A DNA stretch of 64,000 bases, taken from positions 37,779 through 101,778 of the forward strand of contig NZ_BMII01000022.1 of NCBI RefSeq assembly GCF_014641855.1. The letters are read 5' to 3'. The stretch comes from Shewanella inventionis (GTDB lineage: Bacteria > Pseudomonadota > Gammaproteobacteria > Enterobacterales > Shewanellaceae). Shown piece by piece: positions 8,884 to 18,172 of this stretch. The position numbers and the translations under genes are program-made. The notes under the pieces are model-generated. The model searched no databases and was not told where the DNA came from. It was given only the letters and a program-made list of their open reading frames with translations. The stretch's first letter is position 1. Each line of letters opens with the position of its first letter.

Positions 8884-9252
8884 TTAAATCAGCGGTATTA
8901 ATATCATTGCCCAGGTGATTGCACACAGCGCTAAACTGATAAACACAGCCGCTGAGGCAATGTCTTTGGCTTGCCCACTTAATGGATGAATTTCATCGCC
9001 AACCCGGTCAACAACGGCTTCAATGGCTGAATTGATCAATTCGACAATTAAGACAATCATCAATGTCATCATCATTAATATACGCTCTGCCATACTCACA
9101 TCAATGATAAGTGCGATTGGCAGCATCAATAGGGCTAATATTGCTTCTTGCCTAAAGGCTGTTTCGTTTTTCCATGCCGCTAATAAGCCTTTAATTGAAA
9201 ACCCAGTAGCTCTAAAAACGCGCTTAAGACCATGATTATTTGTTGGTTTCAT
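8884..9252 (-). CDS. dgkA: Diacylglycerol kinase
   Basis: Small inner-membrane kinase that phosphorylates diacylglycerol from membrane-derived oligosaccharide synthesis back to phosphatidic acid. The active-site block ELINSAIEAVVDRVG at about residues 68-83 matches the family, followed by LSGQAKDIASAAV. Three hydrophobic segments are visible at about 33-50, 53-72 and 97-120, as expected for the trimeric enzyme. The length of 122 aa is standard. It is transcribed alone and is divergent from the DNA ligase gene. Confidence 0.95.
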   Translation of the reverse strand: MKPTNNHGLKRVFRATGFSIKGLLAAWKNETAFRQEAILALLMLPIALIIDVSMAERILMMMTLMIVLIVELINSAIEAVVDRVGDEIHPLSGQAKDIASAAVFISLALCAITWAMILIPLI

Positions 9253-9396
9253 TATATTTATCTTTTGGTTATCTCTGGCTCAATTGTAACATCGTTGCGC
9301 TATGGAAACAGTTAATTTAGCGAAATATGGATATCTATCTGAGTTGTACTAGGCTTTACTTTTTTACAATAGTTTCGCCATTGGCAAGGATTGCTT

Positions 9397-10245
9397 ATGT
9401 TACGCAAAGTGTGTTTTATGCTGTTAGCACTATTACAGATGACTAGCCTTTACAGTTATAGTGACGTGTTGCCCAAACCCGATATTCAACTTGCCAGCCA
9501 TTATGATGCCAATCTTGAGGTGAGCGATTATCTGGTCAGTGAAAAGCTTGATGGCGTGCGCGGTTACTGGACAGGAAAACAAATGTTAACCAGAAGTGGC
9601 CGAGATATTGCCTTACCAATATCATTCATAAAAGGGTTTCCTGATTATCCTGTTGAGGGAGAGCTGTGGCTCGGCAGAGGGCAGTTTGAACAAATATCCG
9701 CATTAGTCAGACGTGAGCAGACACTCGAGCAAGAATGGCAATCTGTCAGGTTTATGATATTTGATTTGCCAGAGCATCCGGGTACATTTGAGCAAAGATA
9801 CATTGCGATGCAAAAGTTAGTAAAACACGTTGACTCTAAGCATTTACAAGCCATTAGTCAGTTATCAATTTCAGATAATACGGCACTTTTTAATCAGCTC
9901 GATAGGGTTGTTGATGAGGGCGGTGAAGGCTTAATGTTGCATTATCGGCAGGCCTTTTATCAAGTTGGTCGCAGTCAATTTATCGTAAAACTCAAACCTA
10001 AATATGACGCCGAAGCGGTTGTGATTGGGTATACCGAAGGTAAAGGTAAGTACCTTGGGCTGTTGGGTGCATTAACCGTTAAAACCCCAGATGGTGTTGT
10101 ATTTAATATTGGCAGCGGATTAACTGACAAGCAGCGAAAAGTGCCTCCCGCCATTGGGGCGACGATTACGTACCAATATTCAGGGTTTACTCAAAAAGGA
10201 ACGCCAAGGTTTGCGACATTTTTACGAGAGCGTCCAGCTCAATAA
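9397..10245 (+). CDS. Secreted minimal ATP-dependent DNA ligase (Lig E type)
   Basis: A minimal ATP-dependent DNA ligase with a nucleotidyltransferase domain and an OB-fold but no extra DNA-binding domains. The adenylated lysine is K50 in SEKLDGVRGYW; later motifs include EGELWLGRG (near 87), FMIFDL (near 117), EGGEGLMLH (near 172) and the IVKLKPKYDAEAVV lysine motif. The N-terminus is a signal peptide (MLRKVCFMLLALLQMTSLYS), pointing to the periplasm, as known for Lig E proteins. I start at the ATG 9397 because AAGGA at 9386-9390 is 6 nt away; the in-frame TTG at 9391 would abut it. A role in repair of DNA taken up from outside is proposed for the family, not shown here. Confidence 0.9.
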   Translation: MLRKVCFMLLALLQMTSLYSYSDVLPKPDIQLASHYDANLEVSDYLVSEKLDGVRGYWTGKQMLTRSGRDIALPISFIKGFPDYPVEGELWLGRGQFEQISALVRREQTLEQEWQSVRFMIFDLPEHPGTFEQRYIAMQKLVKHVDSKHLQAISQLSISDNTALFNQLDRVVDEGGEGLMLHYRQAFYQVGRSQFIVKLKPKYDAEAVVIGYTEGKGKYLGLLGALTVKTPDGVVFNIGSGLTDKQRKVPPAIGATITYQYSGFTQKGTPRFATFLRERPAQ

Positions 10246-10338
10246 ACGTTAGCGAGATGACAGCACATTATGTGTTAGTCGGTTTACTTTATCTTTTGAT
10301 AGTATGATTATACCAAATACAAATATCTGGTTGAATTT

Positions 10339-10833
10339 ATGAACAATAAACACCGTTTAGCAGATGTGTCGTCTGTTTTATTTGTCTGTATGGGGAATAT
10401 TTGTCGCTCTCCGACCGCAGAGGCCGTTTTTAAACAGCAAGTAAAATTACATGGTTTATCATTAAAGATTGATTCGGCAGGGACCATAGCATACCACCAG
10501 GGCAACGAGCCAGATAGTCGCAGTATGGCTGCTGGGCGCAAACGTGGTTTAGATTTTAGTGGAATGAGAGCAAGGCAAATTACCGAGCGTGATTTTACCG
10601 AGTTTGATTTGATACTGGCTGCCGATAATGCCAATTTACACGATTTGTACGCGCGCTGCCCTAAGCAATATCAGCATAAGCTTAATTTAATGCTAGTGTT
10701 TGCCGGTGATGAAAATAGTGAAGTGCCCGATCCTTACTATGGTGGCAATGATGGCTTTGAATTAGTGATTGATTTACTTGAAAACAGTTTAGCTAAATTA
10801 GCTAAGCAAATTGCAGAGGCTAAAAAGGGGTAA
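10339..10833 (+). CDS. Low-molecular-weight protein-tyrosine phosphatase
   Basis: Cytoplasmic phosphatase of the LMW-PTP family. The signature loop CxxxxxR(S/T) is C17 to R23 in FVCMGNICRSPT, and the general-acid aspartate lies in the VPDPYYGG motif near residue 132. In capsule clusters such enzymes reset tyrosine kinases, but no polysaccharide genes are nearby, so its substrate is unknown. The length of 164 aa is normal. The stop codon TAA lies inside the 5' arm of the terminator. Confidence 0.94.
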   Translation: MNNKHRLADVSSVLFVCMGNICRSPTAEAVFKQQVKLHGLSLKIDSAGTIAYHQGNEPDSRSMAAGRKRGLDFSGMRARQITERDFTEFDLILAADNANLHDLYARCPKQYQHKLNLMLVFAGDENSEVPDPYYGGNDGFELVIDLLENSLAKLAKQIAEAKKG

Positions 10834-10850
10834 ATGATTACCCCTTTTTT
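10822..10850 (+). terminator. Terminator overlapping the phosphatase stop codon
   Basis: AAAAAGGGGTAA (10822-10833) pairs with TTACCCCTTTTT (10838-10849) around a 4-nt loop. The stop codon is the last three bases of the left arm, so translation termination and hairpin folding are coupled. It could also serve the convergent GTPase gene. Confidence 0.88.
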
Positions 10851-10873
10851 AATGTTCTAGCGGTCGTTAAAGG

Positions 10874-11815
10874 TTAATCGTTATGTCGTTTACCTGAACG
10901 CTTTAACTTTTCTTGTTCAATCTTCTGTTGTTTTAATGCTTCTTTTTCTGCTAATAGTCGCGCCACTTCCAGTTTTTCTGCTTCGGCCATTTCAGGTGTT
11001 TCTAGGCTTAATAGTCCGATGCGTCCAGAGCGGTAATCGTGTAAAAGCAGTTCTGACACTTTATGATAATCAATACGACCACCAGGGCGAAGTGCACCAC
11101 GAGAGCCTGCGATGGCTTCAAGTAAACCAATATCTGTCTCTGGCAATGAACTGAGTTTGTACCGCTCTAGCATGGCTTCAGGATAAGCCTTTAAAAAATA
11201 TTCAGCGGCAAACATGGCGACATCTTCATATTCCATTGCCGTGTCTTTAATAGCACCAGTAACCGCTAGGCGATAACTGCTCGCTTCGTTGTCGACTTTT
11301 GGCCATAAAATGCCCGGGGTGTCTGAAAGCACAATACCGTTACGTAAATTAATCCGTTGCTGTGTTTTAGTAACAGCAGGCTCGTTGCCGGTTTTGGCAA
11401 TGGTGCGCCCTGCAAGGGTGTTGATGATGGTTGATTTACCCACGTTTGGGATCCCCATAATCATGGTACGGATGTCTTTTTCTATCACATCACGATGTGG
11501 CACCAGTTTACGGCAAATATCAGGAATATTTTTGACCATGCCCGGCTGTAAAGTCGTAATTGCTGAAGCCTTAACCCCTTGTTCACGTTCAAGGTATTCA
11601 ATCCATCGCTCTGTCACGGCTGGATCGGCTAAATCAGATTTATTGAGCAGTTTAATACAGGGTTTATCGCCACGAAGTTGTGACACCATTGGGTTTTCAC
11701 TGCTGTAGGGAATGCGAGCATCGAGCACTTCAATAACAAGATCGACCTGAGGCATTGCCTCTTCGATCTCTTTGCGTGCTTTGTGCATGTGTCCTGGATA
11801 CCACTGAATTGCCAT
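10874..11815 (-). CDS. ylqF: Ribosome biogenesis GTPase YlqF/RbgA family
   Basis: Circularly permuted GTPase: the G4 motif NKSD (58-61) comes before the G1 P-loop GIPNVGKST (121-129) and the G3 motif DTPG (165-168). The opening MAIQWYPGHMHKA is characteristic of YlqF/RbgA, which in Bacillus subtilis is needed for late assembly of the large ribosomal subunit. The C-terminal part ends in a basic, glutamine-rich helix (EKEALKQQKIEQEKLKR) likely to contact rRNA. The length of 313 aa is typical. It is a single gene converging on the phosphatase gene. Confidence 0.95.
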   Translation of the reverse strand: MAIQWYPGHMHKARKEIEEAMPQVDLVIEVLDARIPYSSENPMVSQLRGDKPCIKLLNKSDLADPAVTERWIEYLEREQGVKASAITTLQPGMVKNIPDICRKLVPHRDVIEKDIRTMIMGIPNVGKSTIINTLAGRTIAKTGNEPAVTKTQQRINLRNGIVLSDTPGILWPKVDNEASSYRLAVTGAIKDTAMEYEDVAMFAAEYFLKAYPEAMLERYKLSSLPETDIGLLEAIAGSRGALRPGGRIDYHKVSELLLHDYRSGRIGLLSLETPEMAEAEKLEVARLLAEKEALKQQKIEQEKLKRSGKRHND

Positions 11816-11914
11816 GATGTTGCCTTATAACCGAATGCCTGCTCAAGTAAATAAAATCAATATTTACCGAGAAATGTAAAAGCCATATTGTACCTTGTTA
11901 GCTCAGTAAAAACA

Positions 11915-11938
11915 TAAAAAAAGCGCCCGGAGGCGCTT
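11915..11938 (-). terminator. Terminator of the 2OG oxygenase gene
   Basis: Read on the minus strand, AAGCGCC-TCCG-GGCGCTT forms a 7-bp GC-rich stem followed by a run of T. It lies 30 bp past the stop of the oxygenase gene. Confidence 0.85.
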
Positions 11939-11967
11939 AGTCTTGGTACTTTTGAAATGCGATACGT

Positions 11968-12807
11968 TTAAATAACACCTAACTCACGTAGCCTTTCCAT
12001 CAAGTAGCTGTCTGCGGTATAACGCTCAGACAAGACTACCTCTGGATTTGGGTGTAAAAATAATGGCAAAGAAATACGCGACTTAGTTTTGTCGGTACCC
12101 TCTGGATTAATTACCCGATGGGAAGTTGAAGGGAAATAGCCCCCTGAAGCTTCTTGGAGCATGTCACCAATATTAATAATGATGCTGCCAAAATCACTTG
12201 GTACATCAATCCATTCACCCGTTTTGGCCTTTACTTGTAATCCAGGTTCATTGGCTGCAGGCAATAAGGTGATTAAATTAATGTCTTCGTGAGCGGCTGC
12301 GCGGATTGCGCCTAGCTCTTCGTCGCCCTTCATTGGAGGGTAATGTAAAATACGTAATAATGTTTTTTGACTTGCTGCAATCATATCAGGGAGCGGAATT
12401 GAATACTTTGCAGCAACTTCTGGCGGAGTGTGTTTTTCTATCCACCCCAATAGCTCTGATGCTAAGGCGTTGGCATGATCATAGTAAGCGAGGATGTTGG
12501 CTCTAAGTGAGTCAGGAATGCGCCCCCAAGGATACACATGATAATATTCTTTGATATCTTTGACTGTGTTGCCTTTAGCGGTTTCTGATATTGAAGCCGG
12601 GAAAAATCCATCGTGTGTTTCTGGTTTAAACAAAAAGTCATGTTTTTCATCTGACAAGAAGAACTCGTACCATTCTTTGTAAATGTCTTCGACCAGTTGT
12701 TTTTGGATTGGATGGTTTGATAATACCCCAAATCCAGTTTCTCGAAGTGACTCGACAAATCGTGCAGCACTATCTGGTGCTAAATAATCAATTGTATTAA
12801 GTTTCAT
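11968..12807 (-). CDS. 2-oxoglutarate/Fe(II) oxygenase, isopenicillin N synthase-like
   Basis: Member of the plant/fungal-type 2OG-Fe(II) dioxygenase family; substrate unknown. The iron ligands are the HxD in AAHEDINL, about residues 168-170, and the distal histidine in STSHRVINP; the 2OG-binding arginine is in the following SRISLPL. I place the start at the ATG ending at 12807 (MKLNTIDYL), giving 279 aa. A reading frame extends further to a TTG at 12960, but that extension would fill the whole divergent promoter region up to msrAB and its composition is unlike the domain. The neighbouring divergent gene repairs oxidised methionine; a functional link is only a guess. Confidence 0.88.
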   Translation of the reverse strand: MKLNTIDYLAPDSAARFVESLRETGFGVLSNHPIQKQLVEDIYKEWYEFFLSDEKHDFLFKPETHDGFFPASISETAKGNTVKDIKEYYHVYPWGRIPDSLRANILAYYDHANALASELLGWIEKHTPPEVAAKYSIPLPDMIAASQKTLLRILHYPPMKGDEELGAIRAAAHEDINLITLLPAANEPGLQVKAKTGEWIDVPSDFGSIIINIGDMLQEASGGYFPSTSHRVINPEGTDKTKSRISLPLFLHPNPEVVLSERYTADSYLMERLRELGVI

Positions 12808-12959
12808 TATATATTTCTTATTAGTGTGTTGACCCACGCTAATGTTAACCTTAGTCACACTTTGTCGCAATTCTTTGCTCGTTTTCACATGTAATTGGTT
12901 GAACCGATATTCGTTCATCTGCGTAATGTTTGTGGGGCGGCAATTAATGAGAGCTTTCA

Positions 12960-13871
12960 ATGAATAAATTAACTGAATTTGAAAAATACGTTATTGAGCA
13001 AAAAGGCACCGAACGTCCTTTTAGTGGTGAGTATGTCGATCATAATGCTCAAGGTATTTATTGTTGTAAAAAATGTGAAGCTCCCTTATATAAAAGTGAG
13101 CACAAGTTTAATGCGCATTGTGGTTGGCCCGCCTTTGACGATGAGATAGCGGGGGCGGTTGATCGCACAATGGATGCAGATGGCCGCCGAGTTGAAATCA
13201 CCTGCCATCAATGTGGTGGCCACCTTGGGCATGTATTTGAAGGTGAGAGGCTAACGGACAAAAATATCCGTCACTGTGTTAACTCTGTATCTATGGTGTT
13301 TAAACCCGTGAATGAGTTAAATCAAGTTGCTACCTCTACCACCGAAAAAGCCACTTTCGGGGCTGGGTGTTTCTGGTGTGTAGAAGCTATTTTTGCTCAA
13401 CTAAACGGTGTATTGAGTGTTCAGTCTGGGTATTGTGGTGGTGATGCCAGAGATGCTAATTACGATGCGGTATGTTCTGGTAAAACGGCTCATGCTGAGG
13501 TGGTGCATATCACATTTGACCCAAATATCATCAGTTACGAGACATTATTAACGGTACTGTTTGAAAGTCACGATCCGACCACATTAAACCAGCAAGGTAA
13601 CGACAAAGGTCCACAATATCGTTCTGTGATTTTTGCTCATAATAGCCAGCAAGTCGATGCAGCAAATGCGTTTATTGAACACTTAACAGCACAGCAAATC
13701 TGGCCAAATCCCATCGTGACACAAATAAGTGCTTTTGATACGTTTTATGCCGCTGAAAGCTATCATGATGATTACTTTGCTAAACACGGTGAGCAACCTT
13801 ATTGTCAGTTAGTGGTAAAACCTAAGTTTAACAAAGTGATGGCAAAGTTTGCCGAAATACGTAAGCGTTAA
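12960..13871 (+). CDS. msrAB: Fused methionine sulfoxide reductase B-A
   Basis: Two repair enzymes in one chain, in the order MsrB then MsrA. Residues 1-117 are MsrB (acts on the R-sulfoxide) with two zinc CxxC pairs (C36/C39, C82/C85) and the catalytic cysteine C106 in RHCVNSVS. Residues 130-300 are MsrA (acts on the S-sulfoxide) with its catalytic cysteine C137 in GAGCFWC. There is no signal peptide, so it is cytoplasmic and thioredoxin-dependent. The order is opposite to that of the MsrA-MsrB part of Neisseria PilB. It is divergent from the oxygenase gene and is followed by a strong terminator. Confidence 0.96.
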   Translation: MNKLTEFEKYVIEQKGTERPFSGEYVDHNAQGIYCCKKCEAPLYKSEHKFNAHCGWPAFDDEIAGAVDRTMDADGRRVEITCHQCGGHLGHVFEGERLTDKNIRHCVNSVSMVFKPVNELNQVATSTTEKATFGAGCFWCVEAIFAQLNGVLSVQSGYCGGDARDANYDAVCSGKTAHAEVVHITFDPNIISYETLLTVLFESHDPTTLNQQGNDKGPQYRSVIFAHNSQQVDAANAFIEHLTAQQIWPNPIVTQISAFDTFYAAESYHDDYFAKHGEQPYCQLVVKPKFNKVMAKFAEIRKR

Positions 13872-13922
13872 TCTGTTGGTATAAGGAAAATATTAGCGAT
13901 ATCAGCCTCGTTAATGAGCAAT

Positions 13923-13953
13923 AAAAAAGCCATGCTAAATTAGCATGGCTTTT
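13923..13953. terminator. Bidirectional terminator between msrAB and rne
   Basis: AAAAGCCATGCTAA (13925-13938) and TTAGCATGGCTTTT (13940-13953) form a perfect 14-bp stem with A-runs on one side and T-runs on the other, so it can end transcription of both converging genes. Confidence 0.9.
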
Positions 13954-13981
13954 ATGTTTGCGTCATTAGACGTCTTTTTGA

Positions 13982-16900
13982 CTACTTACCTGGACGCGCC
14001 ATACCTGATGATGCGCTGTTAGCTATCACTGATTTTGGTGCGCTGTTTTCAGTTTGTGTGTCATAAGCTTTGCCTTGTGGCACTGCTTTTTGTTCACGAA
14101 CACCAACAGTAGGTTTGGTCATATCAGATGACACCATCGAACCAAAACGACTGGCTTTTGCTGGCGCTTTAGGTGCAGTTTCAACAACTGCTATGGTGTC
14201 TGCTTGAACTTCAACCTGAGTTTCAGCGGCCGTTTCTACTTTCGCTTGACGTACAACTGGTGCAGGCTTTGCCATTGGCGCAGAAGCATTTAACGTTGAC
14301 TTGTCATTAGTGACAGGTGCAACTGGCTCAACTGCTTTAGGCGCTTGAGGGGCAGCTTCTACAACTGGCTCAACTGCTTTAGGCGCTTGAGGGGCAGCTT
14401 CTGCAACTGGCTCAACTGCTTTAGTAGGCGCTTGAGGAGCAGCTTCTGCAACTGGCTCAACTGCTTTAGGCGCTTGAGGGGTAGCTTCTACAACTGGCTC
14501 AGCTGCTTTAGGCGCTTGAGGGGCTGCTTCTACAACTGGCTCAGCTGCTTTAGGCGCTTGAGGGGCAGCTTCTGCAACTGGCTCAGCTGCTTTAGGTGCT
14601 TGAGGGGCAGCTTCTGCAACTGGCTCAGCTGCTTTAGGCGCTTGAGGGGCAGCTTCTGCAACTGGCTCAACTGCTTTAGGCGCTTGAGGGGCCGCTTCTA
14701 CAACCGGCTCAGCCGCTTTAGGCGCTTCAACTGCTGGCGTGTTAGTTTCGGCCGAGTCAGCTTTTACTGTAGCGGTATCTTCAGTTGAAGAGGTTGCTCC
14801 CGTTTGTTTAGATTGCTCAGCATTTAATTGCTTTTCTAACTCATCAACAGAGGTAAATACTGCTTGTTGGTTAGTGTCTGTATCATCACGACGACGACGC
14901 TGACCTGCGGCTCTTAGGTGGCGAGGGCTACGACGGCTACGACGTTGACCTTCACGTCCTTCAACTTTAGTATCTTCAGCCGTTTCTGAATCAACGTCAT
15001 CAGATGCATCACTATTTGAAGCATGTTGTGCTGCTACAGAGGCCTCATTGATGTTCACGTCATTGGTAGCGACAGTGGTTTTTTCAACATTATCGCTATT
15101 GGTTTGCGCTTTGACATCTGTTGCATCTGTTTTATTGCCGTTGTTAGCGGTTTGAGATACAGGTTCTACTGGTGCGTTATCAGCATTTTCTGAAACGGTA
15201 GTTGTCTCGTTTTTAGCTTGTGCCTCAGTTGATTGCTCACTTCTGTCTTTACGTGGCTGGCGACGGCTGCGCGGTGCTTTGGCTTCAGATTTTGCTTCAG
15301 TTGCTTTTGGCTCCGTTGTTTTGACCTCAGGCACGTCCACAACTGCAGGTTTATCTGTTGCAGTGTTATTAGCTGTGTCTGCATCAGTCGCTTTTGCTGC
15401 AACGGCTTCGCTTTGTTCGTTTTCGATACGCACTTTACGACGCATATTACGGCGCTGACGACGTTCGCGAGCAGCTTCTTGCTTAGGCGACTTCTCCGTG
15501 TTTGTTTTGACTTCTGCCGCTTTGGGTTCATTAACCTGTTGCAGTGCTTTGTCTGTTCTTTCAGTACGCGGCTTGTTCTTAGCGTTGTCGTCTTGAGCGT
15601 TATTTTTGCTATTACGATCATTACGCTTATTACGAGTACGAGGCTCGTTGGTGTTTTTTGCATTGTCGCCGTCATTACGCTGACGACGGTTGTCGTTGCG
15701 GCTTGTATTGCGATTGCTATTTTCGTTGCGGTTGTCATTGCGACGAGGGCGACGATTATTGTTTTGTGCTGAATCTGTTGTTTGTGTAGCTGTTTTAGTG
15801 TCTTTGTTTTGGCTATCGCTAGTTGAAAACAGTGCGCTAATGGCTGACACAATACGAGCAAAAAAGCCTGGTTGCGATGGTGCAGATGCAACAGGTGTTT
15901 TAGTTGCTTGCGCTTGAGCTGGTGCAGCTTCAACAGTGGCTGATTTTTGTGGGGCGGCAAACCCTTTTAAAGCAGGCTCTGGTGATGCAGCTCGCTCAAG
16001 TTTACGTGGCTCGTATAGTTTTGATGCTGGCTTCTCAACGCGTTTATAGCTTGATTCGCTCACTTCATCATCGCTCTTACGACGAACGACGCGATATTCT
16101 GGTGTCTTCATGTGAGCATCTGGGATGACATACACTTCAACTTCATGACGTTCTTCTGTGATACGAATTGCTTTGCGCTTTTCGTTCAATAAGAATGCTG
16201 CCACATCAACCGGCACAATGGCTTCGATTTGCGTGGTATTTTCTTTAATGGCTTCTTCTTCCATTAAACGTAAAATAGACAGTGCAAGTGATTCAGTACT
16301 GCGAATAGTACCTTGTCCATGACAACGAGGGCATAGATGTGCTGCTGACTCTTCAAGCGAAGGGCGCAAACGTTGACGTGACATTTCCATTAAGCCAAAA
16401 CGAGAAATGCGGCCTAACTGAACACGTGCGCGGTCATGGTGAACGGCATCACGTAAACGGTTTTCAACTTCACGCTGATGGCGCACAGGTGTCATATCGA
16501 TAAAGTCGATAACCACTAAACCACCTAGGTCACGAAGACGTAATTGACGTGCAATTTCGTCTGCGGCTTCAAGGTTAGTGTTTAGTGCAGTTTCTTCAAT
16601 ATCGCCGCCTTTAGTCGCGCGAGCAGAGTTGATATCGATAGACGTTAATGCTTCTGTAGGATCGATAACAATTGAACCGCCTGATGGTAAACGCACTTCA
16701 CGTTGGAATGCAGATTCAATTTGAGACTCTATTTGGAAGTGAGTAAACAATGGCACTTCAGATTCATATAGCTTAACGCGCTCAACAAAATCAGGGCGAA
16801 CTAGGCCAATGTGTAGTTTAGCTTCTTCAAAAATGCGTGGATGGTCGATAAGGATTTCACCGACATCGCGACGTAAATAGTCACGAATAGCACGTACGAT

Positions 16901-17539
16901 CACGTTACTTTCTTGATGAATTAAGAATGGTGCTGCTTTGCTTTGAGCGGCTTCTTGAATGGCATCCCAGTGGTGTTGTAGAACTTTTAAGTCCCATTTT
17001 AATTCGGTAGACTCTTTACCTACACCCGCCGTACGTACAATTAAGCCCATGCCATTTGGCACTTCAAGCTCACTCATGGCTTCTTTTAGTTCAGTACGCT
17101 CATCGCCTTCAATACGACGCGAAATACCGCCAGCGCGTGGATTATTTGGCATTAATACAAGGTAAGAGCCGGCTAAACTGATGAAGGTAGTAAGTGCTGC
17201 ACCTTTATTGCCACGCTCTTCTTTATCAATTTGAACGATGACTTCTTGGCCTTCTTGCACCACTTCTTTGATGTTTGGACGACCTTGGAAAGAGTATCCT
17301 TTAGGAAAGTACTCGCGTGCGATTTCTTTTAGCGGTAAAAAACCATGGCGATCAGCGCCATAGTCAACAAATGCCGCTTCAAGTGAAGGTTCTACGCGGG
17401 TGATTTTACCCTTGTAGATATTTGATTTTTTTTGTTCGTGACCTGGACTTTCAATATCGAGATCATACAGTTGTTGCCCATCTACAAGGGCAACACGCAA
17501 CTCTTCTGATTGAGTTGCATTGATTAACATACGTTTCAT
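13982..17539 (-). CDS. rne: Ribonuclease E
   Basis: Essential endoribonuclease of mRNA decay and rRNA/tRNA processing, and scaffold of the degradosome. Residues 1-510 are the catalytic half: S1 RNA-binding domain (about 35-125), the DNase I-like active site with the two metal aspartates in [12 protein letters not shown] and [10 protein letters not shown], and the zinc-link CPRCHGQG. The tail is disordered: an amphipathic membrane-binding helix [16 protein letters not shown] (near 565), two arginine-rich RNA-binding blocks, and nine tandem 14-residue repeats of [14 protein letters not shown]. The last 120 residues hold three short SxMxKP/RP-like motifs ([22 protein letters not shown]) that may dock PNPase. 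At 1185 aa it is longer than the E. coli enzyme (1061). The long leader is structured. Confidence 0.97.
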   Translation of the reverse strand: MKRMLINATQSEELRVALVDGQQLYDLDIESPGHEQKKSNIYKGKITRVEPSLEAAFVDYGADRHGFLPLKEIAREYFPKGYSFQGRPNIKEVVQEGQEVIVQIDKEERGNKGAALTTFISLAGSYLVLMPNNPRAGGISRRIEGDERTELKEAMSELEVPNGMGLIVRTAGVGKESTELKWDLKVLQHHWDAIQEAAQSKAAPFLIHQESNVIVRAIRDYLRRDVGEILIDHPRIFEEAKLHIGLVRPDFVERVKLYESEVPLFTHFQIESQIESAFQREVRLPSGGSIVIDPTEALTSIDINSARATKGGDIEETALNTNLEAADEIARQLRLRDLGGLVVIDFIDMTPVRHQREVENRLRDAVHHDRARVQLGRISRFGLMEMSRQRLRPSLEESAAHLCPRCHGQGTIRSTESLALSILRLMEEEAIKENTTQIEAIVPVDVAAFLLNEKRKAIRITEERHEVEVYVIPDAHMKTPEYRVVRRKSDDEVSESSYKRVEKPASKLYEPRKLERAASPEPALKGFAAPQKSATVEAAPAQAQATKTPVASAPSQPGFFARIVSAISALFSTSDSQNKDTKTATQTTDSAQNNNRRPRRNDNRNENSNRNTSRNDNRRQRNDGDNAKNTNEPRTRNKRNDRNSKNNAQDDNAKNKPRTERTDKALQQVNEPKAAEVKTNTEKSPKQEAARERRQRRNMRRKVRIENEQSEAVAAKATDADTANNTATDKPAVVDVPEVKTTEPKATEAKSEAKAPRSRRQPRKDRSEQSTEAQAKNETTTVSENADNAPVEPVSQTANNGNKTDATDVKAQTNSDNVEKTTVATNDVNINEASVAAQHASNSDASDDVDSETAEDTKVEGREGQRRSRRSPRHLRAAGQRRRRDDTDTNQQAVFTSVDELEKQLNAEQSKQTGATSSTEDTATVKADSAETNTPAVEAPKAAEPVVEAAPQAPKAVEPVAEAAPQAPKAAEPVAEAAPQAPKAAEPVAEAAPQAPKAAEPVVEAAPQAPKAAEPVVEATPQAPKAVEPVAEAAPQAPTKAVEPVAEAAPQAPKAVEPVVEAAPQAPKAVEPVAPVTNDKSTLNASAPMAKPAPVVRQAKVETAAETQVEVQADTIAVVETAPKAPAKASRFGSMVSSDMTKPTVGVREQKAVPQGKAYDTQTENSAPKSVIANSASSGMARPGK
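14321..14727 (-). repeat. Nine tandem 42-bp repeats inside rne
   Basis: In-frame minisatellite coding for EPV(V/A)EAAPQAPKA(A/V). One unit carries an extra codon (APTKAV) and one has T for A (EATPQ). The DNA copies are nearly identical, so copy number is probably unstable by slippage. Confidence 0.95.
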
Positions 17540-17595
17540 GATGACGTGATTCTTCTAAATGAGGTCATCAAACAACACGATTTTCTGCATTACGG

Positions 17596-17635
17596 GCCTG
17601 AATTAATCGGTATAACCTCACGGTTAGTTTCAGGC
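17596..17635 (-). ncRNA. Structured leader element of rne (RNase E 5' UTR type)
   Basis: On the rne strand, GCCTGAA pairs with TTCAGGC (outer 7-bp stem). Inside, TAACC and GGTTA close a GTGA tetraloop, with an unpaired ACCGATTAA-like strand on the 3' side. A comparable hairpin in the E. coli rne leader lets RNase E bind and cut its own mRNA. The match is by architecture and position, about 60 nt upstream of the rne ATG. Confidence 0.6.
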
Positions 17636-17658
17636 AATTAGGTGCTCATTTCTGTAAA

Positions 17659-17673
17659 ACGCAGTCGCTGCGT
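17659..17673 (-). ncRNA. Second hairpin in the rne leader
   Basis: ACGCAG-CGA-CTGCGT forms a 6-bp GC-rich stem with a 3-nt loop, followed on the rne strand by TTT. It could be a further element of the autoregulatory leader or a weak attenuator. Confidence 0.4.
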
Positions 17674-18172
17674 GTCGCATCCTATTTATGGCTTATTTTC
17701 TAATATTTACAAAAACAAGGAATTCGTTGACTTACAACCAACCCCATAAATTATGGTATTTAATCCGTTAATGCCCAAGTCGAATCGGTTTGTTTGATAA
17801 CAAGCTAAAATTTTGTTCGAATTTGGGGCGATTTACTGCAGTTAAATTGAAATTTTTACTGAATACTTACGGTTTGATTGTCGAAACGTTTTTTGTCGTT
17901 TTTTATTTATATACAACCTGCAAATCAATGGTTTGCTACCGATAAAGCTCATTTTCTTAATTACAGTTTTTCGCATTTGGTGAAAGTTGTGAACACTTTA
18001 TCCACTGTTTACTCTCAGCCAGAGCGCAAATATAGCAACAAACACTATGTTCATCAATCAAAAGCCCATATTCTTTCGTGTATTTATTTCAAGTCGCCCA
18101 TGTCACCAATGGTCATAGCCAATCATTTGCAAGATAAGGTACACTATTGCGGTTACTACTATATGGCGCATC

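Larger units (their letters stand above)
17540..18172. other. rne-rluC divergent intergenic region
   Basis: A 633-bp gap with no convincing gene. The rne side holds hairpins at 17596-17635 and 17659-17673 and is likely a long untranslated leader, as in E. coli. The rluC side is AT-rich and should hold its promoter, which I cannot place with confidence. Confidence 0.6.

Noticed and set aside
10308..10330. Possible copy of the right-edge repeat (TTATACCAA...TATCTGGT)
   Set aside because: Similarity needs a gap and is short and AT-rich; it could be chance.
12808..12960. Upstream extension of the 2OG oxygenase to a TTG
   Set aside because: It would consume the whole divergent promoter region and the extra residues do not resemble the family.
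14321..14727. Regular 42-bp repeats that could be taken for a CRISPR array
   Set aside because: There are no distinct spacers; the units are contiguous and in frame with rne.
14345..14788. Open frame of 147 codons antisense to the rne repeats, rich in repeated Cys/Trp/Arg units
   Set aside because: It is the complement of the rne minisatellite; the regularity comes from the 42-bp repeats, with no ribosome site of its own.
15166..15960. Frame of 264 codons inside rne on the same strand
   Set aside because: Composition (long runs of Gln, Lys, Leu) is that of a frameshifted reading of the repetitive rne tail.
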